From contig NZ_AUBQ01000004.1 in assembly GCF_000429325.1 (NCBI RefSeq), positions 1-64,000 of the forward strand: a stretch of DNA of 64,000 nucleotides, in the 5' to 3' direction. Below are positions 35,929 to 44,851 of the stretch, in pieces (the stretch's first letter is position 1; the number at the start of each line of letters is the position of its first letter). The notes beneath the pieces are model-generated. The model worked only from the letters and a program-made list of their open reading frames with translations, made no database searches and was not told the DNA's origin. Made by a program: the position numbers and the translations under genes. This DNA is from Fundidesulfovibrio putealis DSM 16056. GTDB taxonomy: Bacteria; Desulfobacterota; Desulfovibrionia; Desulfovibrionales; Desulfovibrionaceae.

Positions 35929-37469
35929 GACCGGCCTCCCTGGATGAAGACCTGCGTGAAGTTCAGGGGGACGCCCAGCCGTTCTTCGGCGATGTACGGG
36001 TCCACCAGGCCGGACTGGATCAGGTCCACCGCATGCTCGACGTAGCTACGTCCGCCTTTCTCCTTGACCCAATACTCGTGCGCGCGCGGGGTTTTCCCGT
36101 TCCGCAAATACCCGAGCATCTCTTGGTCCGTGGCGATGATCTCTGCCGCAACGGTCTGACCCACGAGCCCGCGATGGGAGCAGGCTTCGCAGCCGCCGCC
36201 CCGCACGAAGACGCCCTCGCGGTCGTCGAGCACGCGGCGAAGCCGATCCTGGACATCCTCTGGGACGTACTGACGCCGCTCTTCGGGTTCAAGATCGAGC
36301 AGCCGGACCTTGCACTCGGGACAGAGCACCGGCAGCAGGCGCTGGTACTCCAGCCCGGCCAGCACGTTGTGATCGCAGAGCTGTTCCAGCGGATTGCGGT
36401 AGTGCGTGGCCAGCGTGCTGACCATGCGCGGGATGATGCCGAAGGCGTTGTTGGCGTGGATCGTGGCCCACACGGCATGGCCGGTCAGCGCCGCGTCGAT
36501 GGCGGCTATGGCCGCTTCGGTGTAGCGGATTTCGCCGATCATCAGCACGTCGGGATCGGAGCGCATGGCCCCCGCGATGGCGTCGCGGTAGGCATCCGCC
36601 CGCCGCCCCTTGTTGTTGCTGGAGATCAGCACCTGCCGGACGCCCTTGAGCGGGTACTCGGGCGGGTCCTCGATCGAGAAGTACGCTTTGCCCGGGTTGC
36701 GCTCTACCTGGGCTTCCATGATGTGCTTGAGCAGGGTGGATTTCCCGTGGCCGGTGGGGCCGGAGATGATGGTCAACCCGGTGCGCCTGGTCAGATAGAG
36801 CGCGGTCTCGCACTGCTCCGGCGTGAAGCCCAGCCGCGACATCCGCTCATGGAGGCTGCCAGTGGCCGACGTGGAGTCGTAGAGCAGCCGCAGCGCCATG
36901 GACGTGCCGACGCCATTCACCGCCATCGCGCATTCCACGGGCTCGCTGTGCACGCGCACCGAATGCACCTGCACCGGCAGGTAGTCCCGCTTGGCGATCC
37001 TGCCGTCCTGGCGCTCGGAAGGGCTGAAGCAGGCATCGGCGGACTGGCTCAGCTTCTGATACAGGCAGGCGATGAGTTGGCGGCCGAACTCTCCTTCGAC
37101 CTGCGTGTAGTCTGAGAGGATGCCCAGAATCCGGAACAGGATCATCGAGTAGGGACCGAAGTCCACAATATGAATGTCCGTGGCCTTCGTCAGGTAGGCC
37201 TTGGCAAGGAGGTCAATGGCGAACTGCTGTACTTCGTTCTCGCCCTGTCCCGCGATGGAAGCGAAGTTCGCATACTTCGTGTCGAATACCATAGGAGGAT
37301 GGAACTTGTAGGACATGATGCCGCGACGGCGCATCATGCCCACGAACGTGACCATTTCCAGGTTTCCCTTCAGTTCGGCGCTCATGTGCAGCTTGCCGTC
37401 GACCAACGCGACACGGCCGCGCATTGCCTCGGGAACCCCTTCGATGAAGCTGGAGGTGGAAAGTTCCAT
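35925..37469 (-). CDS. pilQ: PilQ assembly ATPase (GspE/PilB family)
   Basis: A 514-residue secretion ATPase. Walker A is IISGPTGHGKSTLL (about 238-246), followed by YFSIEDPPEYPL, DPDVLMIGEIRYTEAAIAAIDAAL and GHAVWATIHANNA. A cysteine pair set (PECKVRLL about 395, CEACSHRG about 445) forms the zinc-binding module seen in GspE-like enzymes. It powers thin-pilus assembly. Confidence 0.93.
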   Translation of the reverse strand: MELSTSSFIEGVPEAMRGRVALVDGKLHMSAELKGNLEMVTFVGMMRRRGIMSYKFHPPMVFDTKYANFASIAGQGENEVQQFAIDLLAKAYLTKATDIHIVDFGPYSMILFRILGILSDYTQVEGEFGRQLIACLYQKLSQSADACFSPSERQDGRIAKRDYLPVQVHSVRVHSEPVECAMAVNGVGTSMALRLLYDSTSATGSLHERMSRLGFTPEQCETALYLTRRTGLTIISGPTGHGKSTLLKHIMEAQVERNPGKAYFSIEDPPEYPLKGVRQVLISSNNKGRRADAYRDAIAGAMRSDPDVLMIGEIRYTEAAIAAIDAALTGHAVWATIHANNAFGIIPRMVSTLATHYRNPLEQLCDHNVLAGLEYQRLLPVLCPECKVRLLDLEPEERRQYVPEDVQDRLRRVLDDREGVFVRGGGCEACSHRGLVGQTVAAEIIATDQEMLGYLRNGKTPRAHEYWVKEKGGRSYVEHAVDLIQSGLVDPYIAEERLGVPLNFTQVFIQGGRS

Positions 37470-37481
37470 GGTGCAGGCCCC

Positions 37482-38135
37482 CTACTCGAAGGCCAGGGTG
37501 GTGGACGCACCGCCGCGCCGGATGGTCACGCCGTTCCTGCTGACGGAGTTGACCACCCCGCCATTGAAACGTTCCCCGGGCCGGACCGAAACCAGCTCCC
37601 CCGATTGCAGCCTGACCGTTGCCGTGGATTGGCCATCCACGCCCTGGACGGACACCACCACGGGCGATGTCCGCCTGGGCTTGTGTTCGAGTCGCGGCGT
37701 GGGGATTTCAGGCAGGTTGAGGGTCTTGGGCTGCGCGGCTGACACGGCAACAGGCTTGGGAAGCATCTTCTCGCGTTCCTGCGCAATGGCCGCCTGGATG
37801 CGCAGCTCTTCGAGCTGGGCGCGAAGCGTCGTGATGATGGCCAGGTTCCCGGCCACGGGGACACCGGGAACGGCAGCACCCAGGGTCGGAGGGGCTGAGG
37901 GCTGGCCCTCGGACTTGGCCCCGGACTCCTGGCTTTCCGCCGCGCCCTTCGCCTGGGTGGCCTGTGCTGCGGGCGGCCTGGATGCCTTGGGAGCCTTGGA
38001 GGCGAACGGCACCGGAGGCGTTGGAGGCGCAAGCCACTTGCTCAGAGCCATGTGGCCCATGAAGAGGAGGGACAGCACGGCGAGCCCGCCGCCGACGACC
38101 CAGACGATTCGCCTTCTGTCATTTTGGAACAGCAT
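37482..38135 (-). CDS. pilP: PilP thin-pilus protein
   Basis: A 217-residue protein with one membrane segment near residues 13-33 (RIVWVVGGGLAVLSLLFMGH), a Pro/Ala/Lys-rich periplasmic linker (about 40-90), and a C-terminal compact domain: VVVSVQGVDGQSTATVRLQSG, SVRPGERFNGGVVNSVSRNGV and IRRGGASTTLAF, matching the type IV pilus biogenesis PilP family. ATG 38135 overlaps the pilO end by 17 bases and follows AGGGG. Confidence 0.85.
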   Translation of the reverse strand: MLFQNDRRRIVWVVGGGLAVLSLLFMGHMALSKWLAPPTPPVPFASKAPKASRPPAAQATQAKGAAESQESGAKSEGQPSAPPTLGAAVPGVPVAGNLAIITTLRAQLEELRIQAAIAQEREKMLPKPVAVSAAQPKTLNLPEIPTPRLEHKPRRTSPVVVSVQGVDGQSTATVRLQSGELVSVRPGERFNGGVVNSVSRNGVTIRRGGASTTLAFE

Positions 38136-39375
38136 AGATAGACCCCTTGAACGACCAGGAGCCTTTGTCCTGGATGATGCTCGACAACATGAGCCCTGGC
38201 ATTGCGGTGAACCCTTCGGGAAACGACGCATCGAGCACGACGGCGGCAGGAACATCGACAAGCTCCCACTGGCCCTTTTGCCAGGGAGAGATCACCTCGA
38301 TGCCTTCGATTTCGCGTTTCTCCTGCGCATGGAACTGGAGCTTCAGACGTCCGCCCATGAGTTGAGTGCCTTGATAGAAGCGCCTGGTGCAGTCCTCGCG
38401 GGGGGGCAGGGCTGCCGCGCCCTGGAGCCTGGACACCTTCCCGGCCGGGAAGCGGGACACGGCCTTTTGAGGATTCTCGATGCGCGCCCCAGGCGGGAGC
38501 TGCGAGAAATCGGCCCCAGGGCGATGGCCCCAGGAGACCGTGACGGCTTGGCCGTCGAAGGTTGCCGTCTCCAGGACCCATCCGCTGGCCACCAGCGGGA
38601 GTCCCAGGATGGCGGTGATGCCGGACTGGATGCTTTCCGCCACATCCGGCGCTTCCAGCCAGGGGCGCTGGAAATGGGCTTCCGGATTGGCCATGATCTC
38701 CCGACGCCGCTGCTCCTTGTCCAGCATGGCCGTCCTGGCAGCTTCCACGGCCCGCTTTCCGGCCTGGTGTTCCAGGAAGAGCTTGAGCACGTATCCCCCC
38801 GACAGCAGGAGGAGCACCACGATCCCGGCGATGACCTGGTTGCGCCGCTGGGACGGCACGGGCTGAAGCGGCAACAGCGCGCCGCTCTGCTTGCCCGCGA
38901 TCCACAGCGGCATGGAAGGCACAAGGGGGGAAAGCCATTCCAGGCTTTCCCGGAAGGTCTCGCACGTCACGGAATCCTCGAAGTCCTCATCCATGAGGCC
39001 GCGAAGAGACCGAATCCACGAGTCCGCTTCGGAACGGCTTGTGAAGACCTGATCGCCCATGCCCACCACAAGCGCCTGGTGCAGCGCGAACACCCACCAG
39101 TACGAGCCTTCGTCATCCTCCAGGCAGAAGAGCCCGAGAAAGGATGGCGTGGCCAACTTCACCGAAGCCGCCAGGGCGCGCACGCCACGCCAGGCCCGAA
39201 CATCGCCCTGGCTCGCGCCAAAGGCATGTTGGCGTTGACGGAAGGCCACCAGGTCAAGGTTCGGATCTTCCTTCCGGGCCAGGCGGCGCAGCTCAGGCAC
39301 GCCCAGCCGGGCGTTGCTCAAATACCACTGAAGGCCCACGGCCCAGATCTTGTTGTGGATGGAAACCCGGCGCAC
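38119..39375 (-). CDS. pilO: PilO thin-pilus assembly protein
   Basis: A 418-residue protein: an N-terminal cytoplasmic actin-like region (HNKIWAVGLQWYL, YWWVFALHQALVVGMGDQVF), one membrane segment at about 185-205 (NQVIAGIVVLLLLSGGYVLKLF), and a periplasmic domain with KLQFHAQEKREIEGIEVISP. It matches the PilO2/type 4b pilus PilO family. It starts at GTG 39375 behind GGAGGTG; pilN ends three bases upstream. Confidence 0.88.
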   Translation of the reverse strand: MRRVSIHNKIWAVGLQWYLSNARLGVPELRRLARKEDPNLDLVAFRQRQHAFGASQGDVRAWRGVRALAASVKLATPSFLGLFCLEDDEGSYWWVFALHQALVVGMGDQVFTSRSEADSWIRSLRGLMDEDFEDSVTCETFRESLEWLSPLVPSMPLWIAGKQSGALLPLQPVPSQRRNQVIAGIVVLLLLSGGYVLKLFLEHQAGKRAVEAARTAMLDKEQRRREIMANPEAHFQRPWLEAPDVAESIQSGITAILGLPLVASGWVLETATFDGQAVTVSWGHRPGADFSQLPPGARIENPQKAVSRFPAGKVSRLQGAAALPPREDCTRRFYQGTQLMGGRLKLQFHAQEKREIEGIEVISPWQKGQWELVDVPAAVVLDASFPEGFTAMPGLMLSSIIQDKGSWSFKGSIYAVPK

Positions 39376-39376
39376 T

Positions 39377-40999
39377 CTACACCTCCGCCGATTCCACCTG
39401 GATCGTGATCACCAGCAGCGTCCTGCCCGCCTTGGACACCCTGCCGGTGGAGGGGATGCCGAGCGACGTGCTTGCCTCGGTGGACTGCTTTTCAAACCCA
39501 CACAGCACGAGGGTCTGCCCCATCCGCATGGTGGAGCGTTGCGCGAAAGCCCGCGTCGAAGTCTGGGGCAGCTGAATCGTGATGTCCGACGCCTCGAACT
39601 CCTTCATCTCTTCCAGGGATGAGAGGTTGATGTTGTATTGGAGGATCACCCGGCGCTGATCCAGGATGTGCGGGATCACGGTCATTGCGAACCCTGTGGT
39701 CACTTCGCCCGGGGTCAGCTCCGTGGTCTGCTGGTAGTTAGTGGTGGAGACTCCGGCGCTGGCCAGGTAGGCGTGGCGCTCGATGGCCATGACCGGCACA
39801 GGCTGGTTGCTCATCACCAGGCCGCCAGCGGACGTCACCTGGGAGGCCTTTCCCCATTGGCGTAATGCCTGGAGCACGGCCGAGGAGCCCTTAAGCTTGC
39901 CGGACACGATGGTCGCGGCTGCCGTGTTGAGGGTACCGATGTTCGTGAGGCTCCCGGCCGTGATCGAGACGTCCTTGTCCTCGAAGATGGCCTGGAGATT
40001 GAAACCCACGTCGGTATTGTCGGAGATGCTCAGTGACCAGACCTGCACCGTGAGCGCGACCTGACGGCCGAGCCTGCCGTTGATGTCCTCAATGAAGCTC
40101 GAAACCCGCCTGATGCTGTCCGGCGTATCCCGCACCGTGAGCGTTCCCGCAGCCTGGTTGACCACCACCGAGCCTTTCGGTGAGAGCAGCGCCTTCACGC
40201 CCTTCTCGGTGTCCGCGAAGATGTCGAAACTCAGCTTCGTGCCGGTGGACTGCGACGTCTGCGAAGCAGTGTCCGAACTGGAGACCGTGGAGTTGATGTT
40301 CGATCCGCTGAGGGCCGACGTCGAGTTTTCCTTGGATTTGTTCGTGACCTTGTTCTCGAACGTGACTGTCCCGGGAGCCCCCAGGATCGTGTAGGTCTTG
40401 ACCATCATCCGGGCGAACAGGATGTTGCCGCTGCTGGCGTCGTAGTCCCAGCCGTACCCGGAGAGCATGGCCACGTGGTTCAGGAGCCCGCGAAGGGGAC
40501 CTTCGTAGGACACCGAGAGCTGGCGGGAGTCACCGACGCCCACGGCCGCAGCCGAGGTGCTGCCGGGCACAGCCAGGAGGGCCTCCAGGTCCATGTTGAC
40601 GCCCCCCGCTGGAGCGGAAGGAGGCGTGGAAGCTGGAGCCTGCCCATGGGAGGAGCCCGGAGAAGCAGAACGCGGTTGCTGCTTCTGCTCCTCCGGCTCC
40701 TGTGCGGCGAGCTGGACCGGCATGGACGTCAGTTCGCTGATGGCCGCCGCGATGGTGGGGAGAGTCCCTTTGCGCTTGAGCGTGACGTATTTGTTCAGGA
40801 CCGGATTGGAGACCCCTCGGAACTCCACCGCCTTGGCCCCGAGATAGGGTTTAGGAGTCACCTCCACAGCCCTGGACCTGGCCTGATCCCGGAACTGTTG
40901 TCCCTGGTGTTCGATGGCATCAATTTGTGGGTGCTTCTTGGTGCAACCGCTGAGGGCGGCGAGGACCAAAACAAACAACAGAACCGCACGTCTCGACAT
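39377..40999 (-). CDS. pilN: PilN outer-membrane secretin (lipoprotein)
   Basis: A 540-residue secretin with a lipoprotein signal (LFVLVLAALSGC) and the type IVb secretin domain order: N domain, a STN-like module (LAVPGSTSAAAVGVG...QLSVSYEGPLRGLLNHVAMLSGYGWDYD), then the secretin core with IEDINGRLGRQVALTVQVWSL, SLTNIGTLNTAAATIVSG, TTELTPGEVTTGFAMTVIPHI and LVLCGFEKQS. It forms the outer-membrane pore of the pilus. ATG 40999 follows GGAGGATTAGA; the frame begins at 41020. Confidence 0.92.
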   Translation of the reverse strand: MSRRAVLLFVLVLAALSGCTKKHPQIDAIEHQGQQFRDQARSRAVEVTPKPYLGAKAVEFRGVSNPVLNKYVTLKRKGTLPTIAAAISELTSMPVQLAAQEPEEQKQQPRSASPGSSHGQAPASTPPSAPAGGVNMDLEALLAVPGSTSAAAVGVGDSRQLSVSYEGPLRGLLNHVAMLSGYGWDYDASSGNILFARMMVKTYTILGAPGTVTFENKVTNKSKENSTSALSGSNINSTVSSSDTASQTSQSTGTKLSFDIFADTEKGVKALLSPKGSVVVNQAAGTLTVRDTPDSIRRVSSFIEDINGRLGRQVALTVQVWSLSISDNTDVGFNLQAIFEDKDVSITAGSLTNIGTLNTAAATIVSGKLKGSSAVLQALRQWGKASQVTSAGGLVMSNQPVPVMAIERHAYLASAGVSTTNYQQTTELTPGEVTTGFAMTVIPHILDQRRVILQYNINLSSLEEMKEFEASDITIQLPQTSTRAFAQRSTMRMGQTLVLCGFEKQSTEASTSLGIPSTGRVSKAGRTLLVITIQVESAEV

Positions 41000-41000
41000 T

Positions 41001-42371
41001 CTAATCCTCCGCCACTTCAATCACGTTGTTTCCCTGATAGACCGTCACCCGCAGGGCGTGTCCGCCGCGATGCAACCCGGCAAAGAGTTGCTTGATGGCC
41101 GAGACGAAATCGCCGGAGAAATTCGCATTGGTCTCCAGCTCGAAGTCGTGCTTCGCTTTCCAGACCAGCTGGTACTGAGCCTTGAACGACCACGATTCGA
41201 GCTGGGCATGGAGACCGCCCGGGTTGACGGACCAGATGGGAGCCGGGACCACCGGGGCCACGGGAGGCGCTTCCGCCGCCGGGACCACCGGGGCCACGGG
41301 AGGCGCTTCCGCCGCCGGGCTTTGGAGAGCCAGTTCGGCAAGAGCCTCGTGGACTGCGGAAGCCGGGGTTGACCCTGGCGCGGGCGCTGGCGGTTCATCC
41401 TTCGCCGAAACCGGAAGCAGGGATGGGGCAGGCGCAGGTGCCGAAGCCGGGACCTGAACCGGAGAAGGAACCGGAGTTGGGACCGAGGCAACAGCCTGAG
41501 CCGGAGCCGAGGCAAGCACCGGGGCCGTTGCAGGGGACGAGAGTGGAGCGGCAGCTGGGACCGGGCGATCCTGCTGCGCGGCCCTGGAGGTGAACTGTTG
41601 ACCTGGTTCCGCCTTGACCGGAGAGGCAGATTCGGCGACGGGCTCCCGCAGATGCACCGCCCGCCCGGCCTCCAGGACGGTCTCCGGCTTCACGCCGTTC
41701 CAGCGGCAGAAGTCAGCCACAGGCACATGGTTGCGCCTGGCGATCCGCGCCGCCGTGGCCTTGCTCCGGACCGGTGTTCCGTCGTTTCGCGCCGGAGTAG
41801 CGGCCGCTTCCTGGGATGGCCTGCCCCCCGCGCCGGAGCCCGGCATCAGGCGGTCCGGATGGGGCTGCCCAGGGGACGGGATGTGGGGCGTAGGCACCTC
41901 CGTCAGGGTGGATGACTCCAGTGAAGGGGATGGGACCCGGACCAGAGCGGCCTCCTCGCGGCTGGCCATGGACAGCGTGCGAACCCGGCCGAAGGTCTGG
42001 CCATCGGAAGTCCTGACCTGGAGGTAACAGGTGGTGGGCGGGCTTTCGTCGCGCAGGACGTCCAGAGTGTAGCCGACCTTGACGCCCTCCGGGGCCGGGT
42101 GCTGTGAGACCGCGAAACCCTGCTGGCGCAACGCTGATTCCAGCTCCTGGCCGAAGACGGTCCTGGCGCTAGCCAGGATCAGGGTGGTGCGTCCCGGGGG
42201 ATACCGGTTAGCCAGCTCCCCGGACGCCATGGTGGCCAGATATTGGGCGTCTCCGGGGAATTCCACGCTCACGCCGTCGTAGGAGGCCAGGCCGGAGGGA
42301 TCGGCGTGACGGGTCTGTATGACGCAGCCCGGGAGCAGGAGCGCCAGGAGGAAAAGGAAGAACTGACGCAT
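41001..42371 (-). CDS. TrbH-like/PilL-like hybrid lipoprotein with TcpQ C-terminal domain
   Basis: A 456-residue lipoprotein (LALLLPGC). Residues about 20-110 (ASYDGVSVEFPGDAQYLATMASGELANRYPPGRTTL...) match the TrbH lipoprotein pattern of Trb operons and its place after trbG. A LysM-like stretch (RIARRNHVPVADFCRWNG) and a very long Pro/Ala linker (residues about 255-375) follow, and the C terminus (LESWSFKAQYQLVWKAKHDF, NFSGDFVSAIKQLFAGLHR, YQGNNVIEVAE) is a TcpQ domain, the PilL module of type IVb pili. It therefore bridges the two gene sets. ATG 42371 is supported by GAGG six bases upstream. Confidence 0.75.
   Translation of the reverse strand: MRQFFLFLLALLLPGCVIQTRHADPSGLASYDGVSVEFPGDAQYLATMASGELANRYPPGRTTLILASARTVFGQELESALRQQGFAVSQHPAPEGVKVGYTLDVLRDESPPTTCYLQVRTSDGQTFGRVRTLSMASREEAALVRVPSPSLESSTLTEVPTPHIPSPGQPHPDRLMPGSGAGGRPSQEAAATPARNDGTPVRSKATAARIARRNHVPVADFCRWNGVKPETVLEAGRAVHLREPVAESASPVKAEPGQQFTSRAAQQDRPVPAAAPLSSPATAPVLASAPAQAVASVPTPVPSPVQVPASAPAPAPSLLPVSAKDEPPAPAPGSTPASAVHEALAELALQSPAAEAPPVAPVVPAAEAPPVAPVVPAPIWSVNPGGLHAQLESWSFKAQYQLVWKAKHDFELETNANFSGDFVSAIKQLFAGLHRGGHALRVTVYQGNNVIEVAED
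41248..41319 (-). repeat. 36-bp in-frame tandem duplication in the hybrid lipoprotein linker
   Basis: A 36-base unit occurs at 41248-41283 and again at 41284-41319, encoding PAAEAPPVAPVV twice. It stays in frame and lies in the Pro/Ala-rich linker, where length is likely tolerated. Confidence 0.9.
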
Positions 42372-42379
42372 CGCCAGCC

Positions 42380-43345
42380 TCACTTCTTGGCGCGGATCGT
42401 GATCCGCTGCTGCTTGCTGCCGACGCCGGAAATCAGGATCGCCTCGGGGAACACGCCGTCCACGACCATGGCCAGGTTCTTCAACCGGAAGTTGGCCATG
42501 GTGTCCTGGCCCCCGTTGCGGACCAGGAGGACCGGCGCGTCACCGGACTGAACCGCAGGCGGGAGCTTGATGAACGTCTGCCTGCCGTCGTCGAAGACCT
42601 GGAGAGGCCGCCAGGGGGCCTCCCCCTTGATCTCGTAGGCGAAGTTCAGCTTGCTCAGGTCCGTGGGCTGGCCGTCCACCTCGGCAGTGTTCCACTGCTT
42701 CTCCTTGGAGTCCTTGGCCTCTTTCTCGCGGAGCCGCGCGGCGTTGTCCTCGGGATAAAGGAAGCCCACCCGGGGTGTGTGGCCGGTACGCTGGCTCACC
42801 AGCTTGAGGTGATAGGCCCGTCGGTCCGTGGTGATGACGGCGCTGGTGGACAGCCCCGCGTCCACGGGCTTGATGAGAATGTGCGACGTGGCCCCGGACT
42901 TGGCGATCTCGAGCATCCAGCGGGCCGAATCGCCCACGATGACTTCGTTGACAGCCTCGCCTGGTTGCAGCTCCACGTCGCAAATCTGGAGTGGCGCGCC
43001 GATGACCGTGGGAGACGAAGCCCCGTAGACGTACATGACCTTTCCGTTGGCCTGGATGGGCGCGGCCCCGGTGGACTCCCAATCCTGCACGAGCTTCACC
43101 GCCTGGCGCTCCCTCGGGCTCAAGGGCACGGCCTGCTGGTTGAAGTAGTCAGGTGGCGGAATCGTTTCCGAGCCAGCGCCCTTGCCTTTCCCTGTCTGCG
43201 CCGCAGGCGGGGTACCCATCTTGTAATCCTCCGGGACAGACCCGGTTTTCCCCTCGACCACTTTGGGCTGCTGCTTGTCAGCAGCCCAAAGTGGCTGCGC
43301 AAGACAGACGAACAGAAAAACGGTTACGGACAGTCGCTTCATCAT
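42380..43345 (-). CDS. trbG: Type IV secretion outer-core protein TrbG/VirB9
   Basis: A 321-residue protein with a signal peptide (MKRLSVTVFLFVCLAQPLWA), a proline-rich segment, and the TrbG/CagX domain: GKVMYVYGASSPTVIGAPLQICDVELQPGE, SARWMLEIAKSGA, HILIKPVDAGLSTSAVITTDRRAYHL, FLYPEDN, then NFAYEIKGEAPWRPLQVFDDGRQTFIKLP. It forms the outer ring with TrbI and TrbH-like lipoprotein. The stop TGA at 42380-42382 is followed within 9 bases by the hybrid lipoprotein start. Confidence 0.93.
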   Translation of the reverse strand: MMKRLSVTVFLFVCLAQPLWAADKQQPKVVEGKTGSVPEDYKMGTPPAAQTGKGKGAGSETIPPPDYFNQQAVPLSPRERQAVKLVQDWESTGAAPIQANGKVMYVYGASSPTVIGAPLQICDVELQPGEAVNEVIVGDSARWMLEIAKSGATSHILIKPVDAGLSTSAVITTDRRAYHLKLVSQRTGHTPRVGFLYPEDNAARLREKEAKDSKEKQWNTAEVDGQPTDLSKLNFAYEIKGEAPWRPLQVFDDGRQTFIKLPPAVQSGDAPVLLVRNGGQDTMANFRLKNLAMVVDGVFPEAILISGVGSKQQRITIRAKK

Positions 43346-43350
43346 GCTGC

Positions 43351-44076
43351 CTACTTCTTTGGAGTTGCTGAGGGTTCCATCAGGCTGGAGCTGGACATGG
43401 AAGTGATGTAGACCCCTCCGGGATTTCGGAGGATTTGCGTGTCTGTCGTGGGCGGCTGGATTTGGATGGTCAGGGTTGCCTGGAAACCTTCGGAACCGAT
43501 CTGGACGCCGGAGTGGTTCCGGGTGATTTCGGTCCATTCGACGCGCCAGGAATCGGCGCTCACCTGGGCAGGCAGGCTTTTGATGTTCACCTGCACGAGC
43601 TTGTCCTTGGCCCGGTCGTAGGGGTTGTTGAGTTCGTACCACTGCTTCATCTGGCCCCGGGCAGCACCGGCGACGAAGAACGAGAGCCGTTCGATGAACC
43701 GCTTCTGGAGATCGAGATCGGCCGTGACGGAACGCCATTGGGTTACGAACTCCGACAAGGAAGCCTGGACGACGCGGGTCGGCACGGGCGCGGCGACTGA
43801 GGCCCTTTCGACGGCCGCTATCCGACCCAGCTGGTCCACCTCGACCACGTAGGGCACCACTTTGGATTGCGTGGCCTGGACAACGTTGCCCACGACCGAG
43901 ACGCCAGTGATGAAAAGTGCGATGATGGTGGCCATGCGCCACTGTCTGGCCCGCTGGATGTAGCTGCCGTAGCGTTCCAGCCATTCCTCACGTCCACTCA
44001 CGTAACAGGATGTCATAACCGGAGAATGCTGATCCCGCGTACCTGAATTATTTACCGGTTTTGATTTCCAAAGCAT
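43351..44076 (-). CDS. trbF: Type IV secretion inner-membrane protein TrbF/VirB8
   Basis: A 241-residue bitopic protein: cytoplasmic N terminus, membrane helix WRMATIIALFITGVSVVGNVV at about 50-70, and the VirB8-fold periplasmic domain (VVPYVVEVDQLGRIAAVERA, FVTQWRSVTADLDLQKRFIERL, YDRAKDKLVQVNIKSLPAQV). Start MLWKSKPV at 44076 is favoured; the frame extends to 44166. It ends five bases before trbG. Confidence 0.9.
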   Translation of the reverse strand: MLWKSKPVNNSGTRDQHSPVMTSCYVSGREEWLERYGSYIQRARQWRMATIIALFITGVSVVGNVVQATQSKVVPYVVEVDQLGRIAAVERASVAAPVPTRVVQASLSEFVTQWRSVTADLDLQKRFIERLSFFVAGAARGQMKQWYELNNPYDRAKDKLVQVNIKSLPAQVSADSWRVEWTEITRNHSGVQIGSEGFQATLTIQIQPPTTDTQILRNPGGVYITSMSSSSLMEPSATPKK

Positions 44077-44250
44077 TCGATACACTCGCTCCGGAGGGTT
44101 AGAGGTTCGGCTTCCAGGAGTGTGGGGGCATGAGTTGCCCTGCCCAAACTGATTGATCATGGCCACCGTTCGCCCCAGGCTCCATCTGATGTGTGCTAAT
44201 TTTTGTTAGTTTTGATTGACTAAAAACATTCAAAAACTTACGGTCTGTGC

Positions 44251-44496
44251 ATGCGAACGGTTGAAATCACCCCGAAAGCCTTCAAACAAATGCGCAAGCT
44301 TCCCCTGGCCGATCGGACCGCCATCATCAAAGCCGTGAAGGCCTTGAAAGACTGGCCTGACTGCCGGAATGTGAAGAGCTTGACGAACCGGGGCGATTAC
44401 CGTCTGCGCGTGGGGGACTATCGAGCCATTTTCACCGTGGATGATGACGCCATCACCGTCACGGAAGTGAGGAAAAGAGATGAGCGCACTTACTAA
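44251..44496 (+). CDS. RelE/ParE-type toxin
   Basis: An 81-residue toxin: MRTVEITPKAFKQMRKLP, KALKDWPDCRNVKSLTNRGDYRLRVGDYRAIF and VTEVRKRDERTY match the RelE fold with the C-terminal RxxxDxYR-type positive residues used for mRNA cleavage on the ribosome. It is on the strand opposite to the flanking trb genes and overlaps the antitoxin by 17 bases. The toxin-first order resembles higBA-type modules. Confidence 0.85.
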   Translation: MRTVEITPKAFKQMRKLPLADRTAIIKAVKALKDWPDCRNVKSLTNRGDYRLRVGDYRAIFTVDDDAITVTEVRKRDERTY

Positions 44497-44815
44497 ACAC
44501 CAAGTAATCGAGCACGGAGGGAACCCTCTCTTTGTGCTCGTCCCGTACACCGAGTATCTGGAGCTGACGGGCCAGCAGGGAAAGTCCGCCAACATCCCCG
44601 TGGAGGTCGCGGAAATAGCCCTCCTTGAAGAAAAGAGCCTGATGCGCGCCTGGCGCGAGCATTTAGGCCTCACCCAGGAGGAAGTTGCGGCCAAGGCTGG
44701 AATCTCGCGCGGCGCATATGCGCAGATGGAAGCCCCGGAGGCCAACCCTCGCCGGGCCACTTTGGTCAAGATCGCGGCCGCCCTGGGAGTGAAGGTAGAG
44801 CAACTGGCTGAATGA
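44480..44815 (+). CDS. XRE-type antitoxin partner of the RelE toxin
   Basis: A 111-residue protein: an N-terminal Phd-like strand (VIEHGGNPLFVLVPYTEYLELTGQ) followed by a helix-turn-helix (LMRAWREHLGLTQEEVAAKAGISRGAYAQME and TLVKIAAALGVKVEQL). It should bind the toxin and repress the operon. Its stop is 37 bases from the trbL stop, convergent. Confidence 0.87.
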   Translation: MSALTKHQVIEHGGNPLFVLVPYTEYLELTGQQGKSANIPVEVAEIALLEEKSLMRAWREHLGLTQEEVAAKAGISRGAYAQMEAPEANPRRATLVKIAAALGVKVEQLAE

Positions 44816-44851
44816 CGAGGCGTCAAATCGCTCTTCGGGTTGTGACTATGC

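Noticed and set aside
37315-39408. 697-codon open frame antisense to pilO/pilP/pilQ
   Set aside because: It has no family resemblance and lies exactly opposite well supported pil genes; long antisense frames are expected at this GC content.
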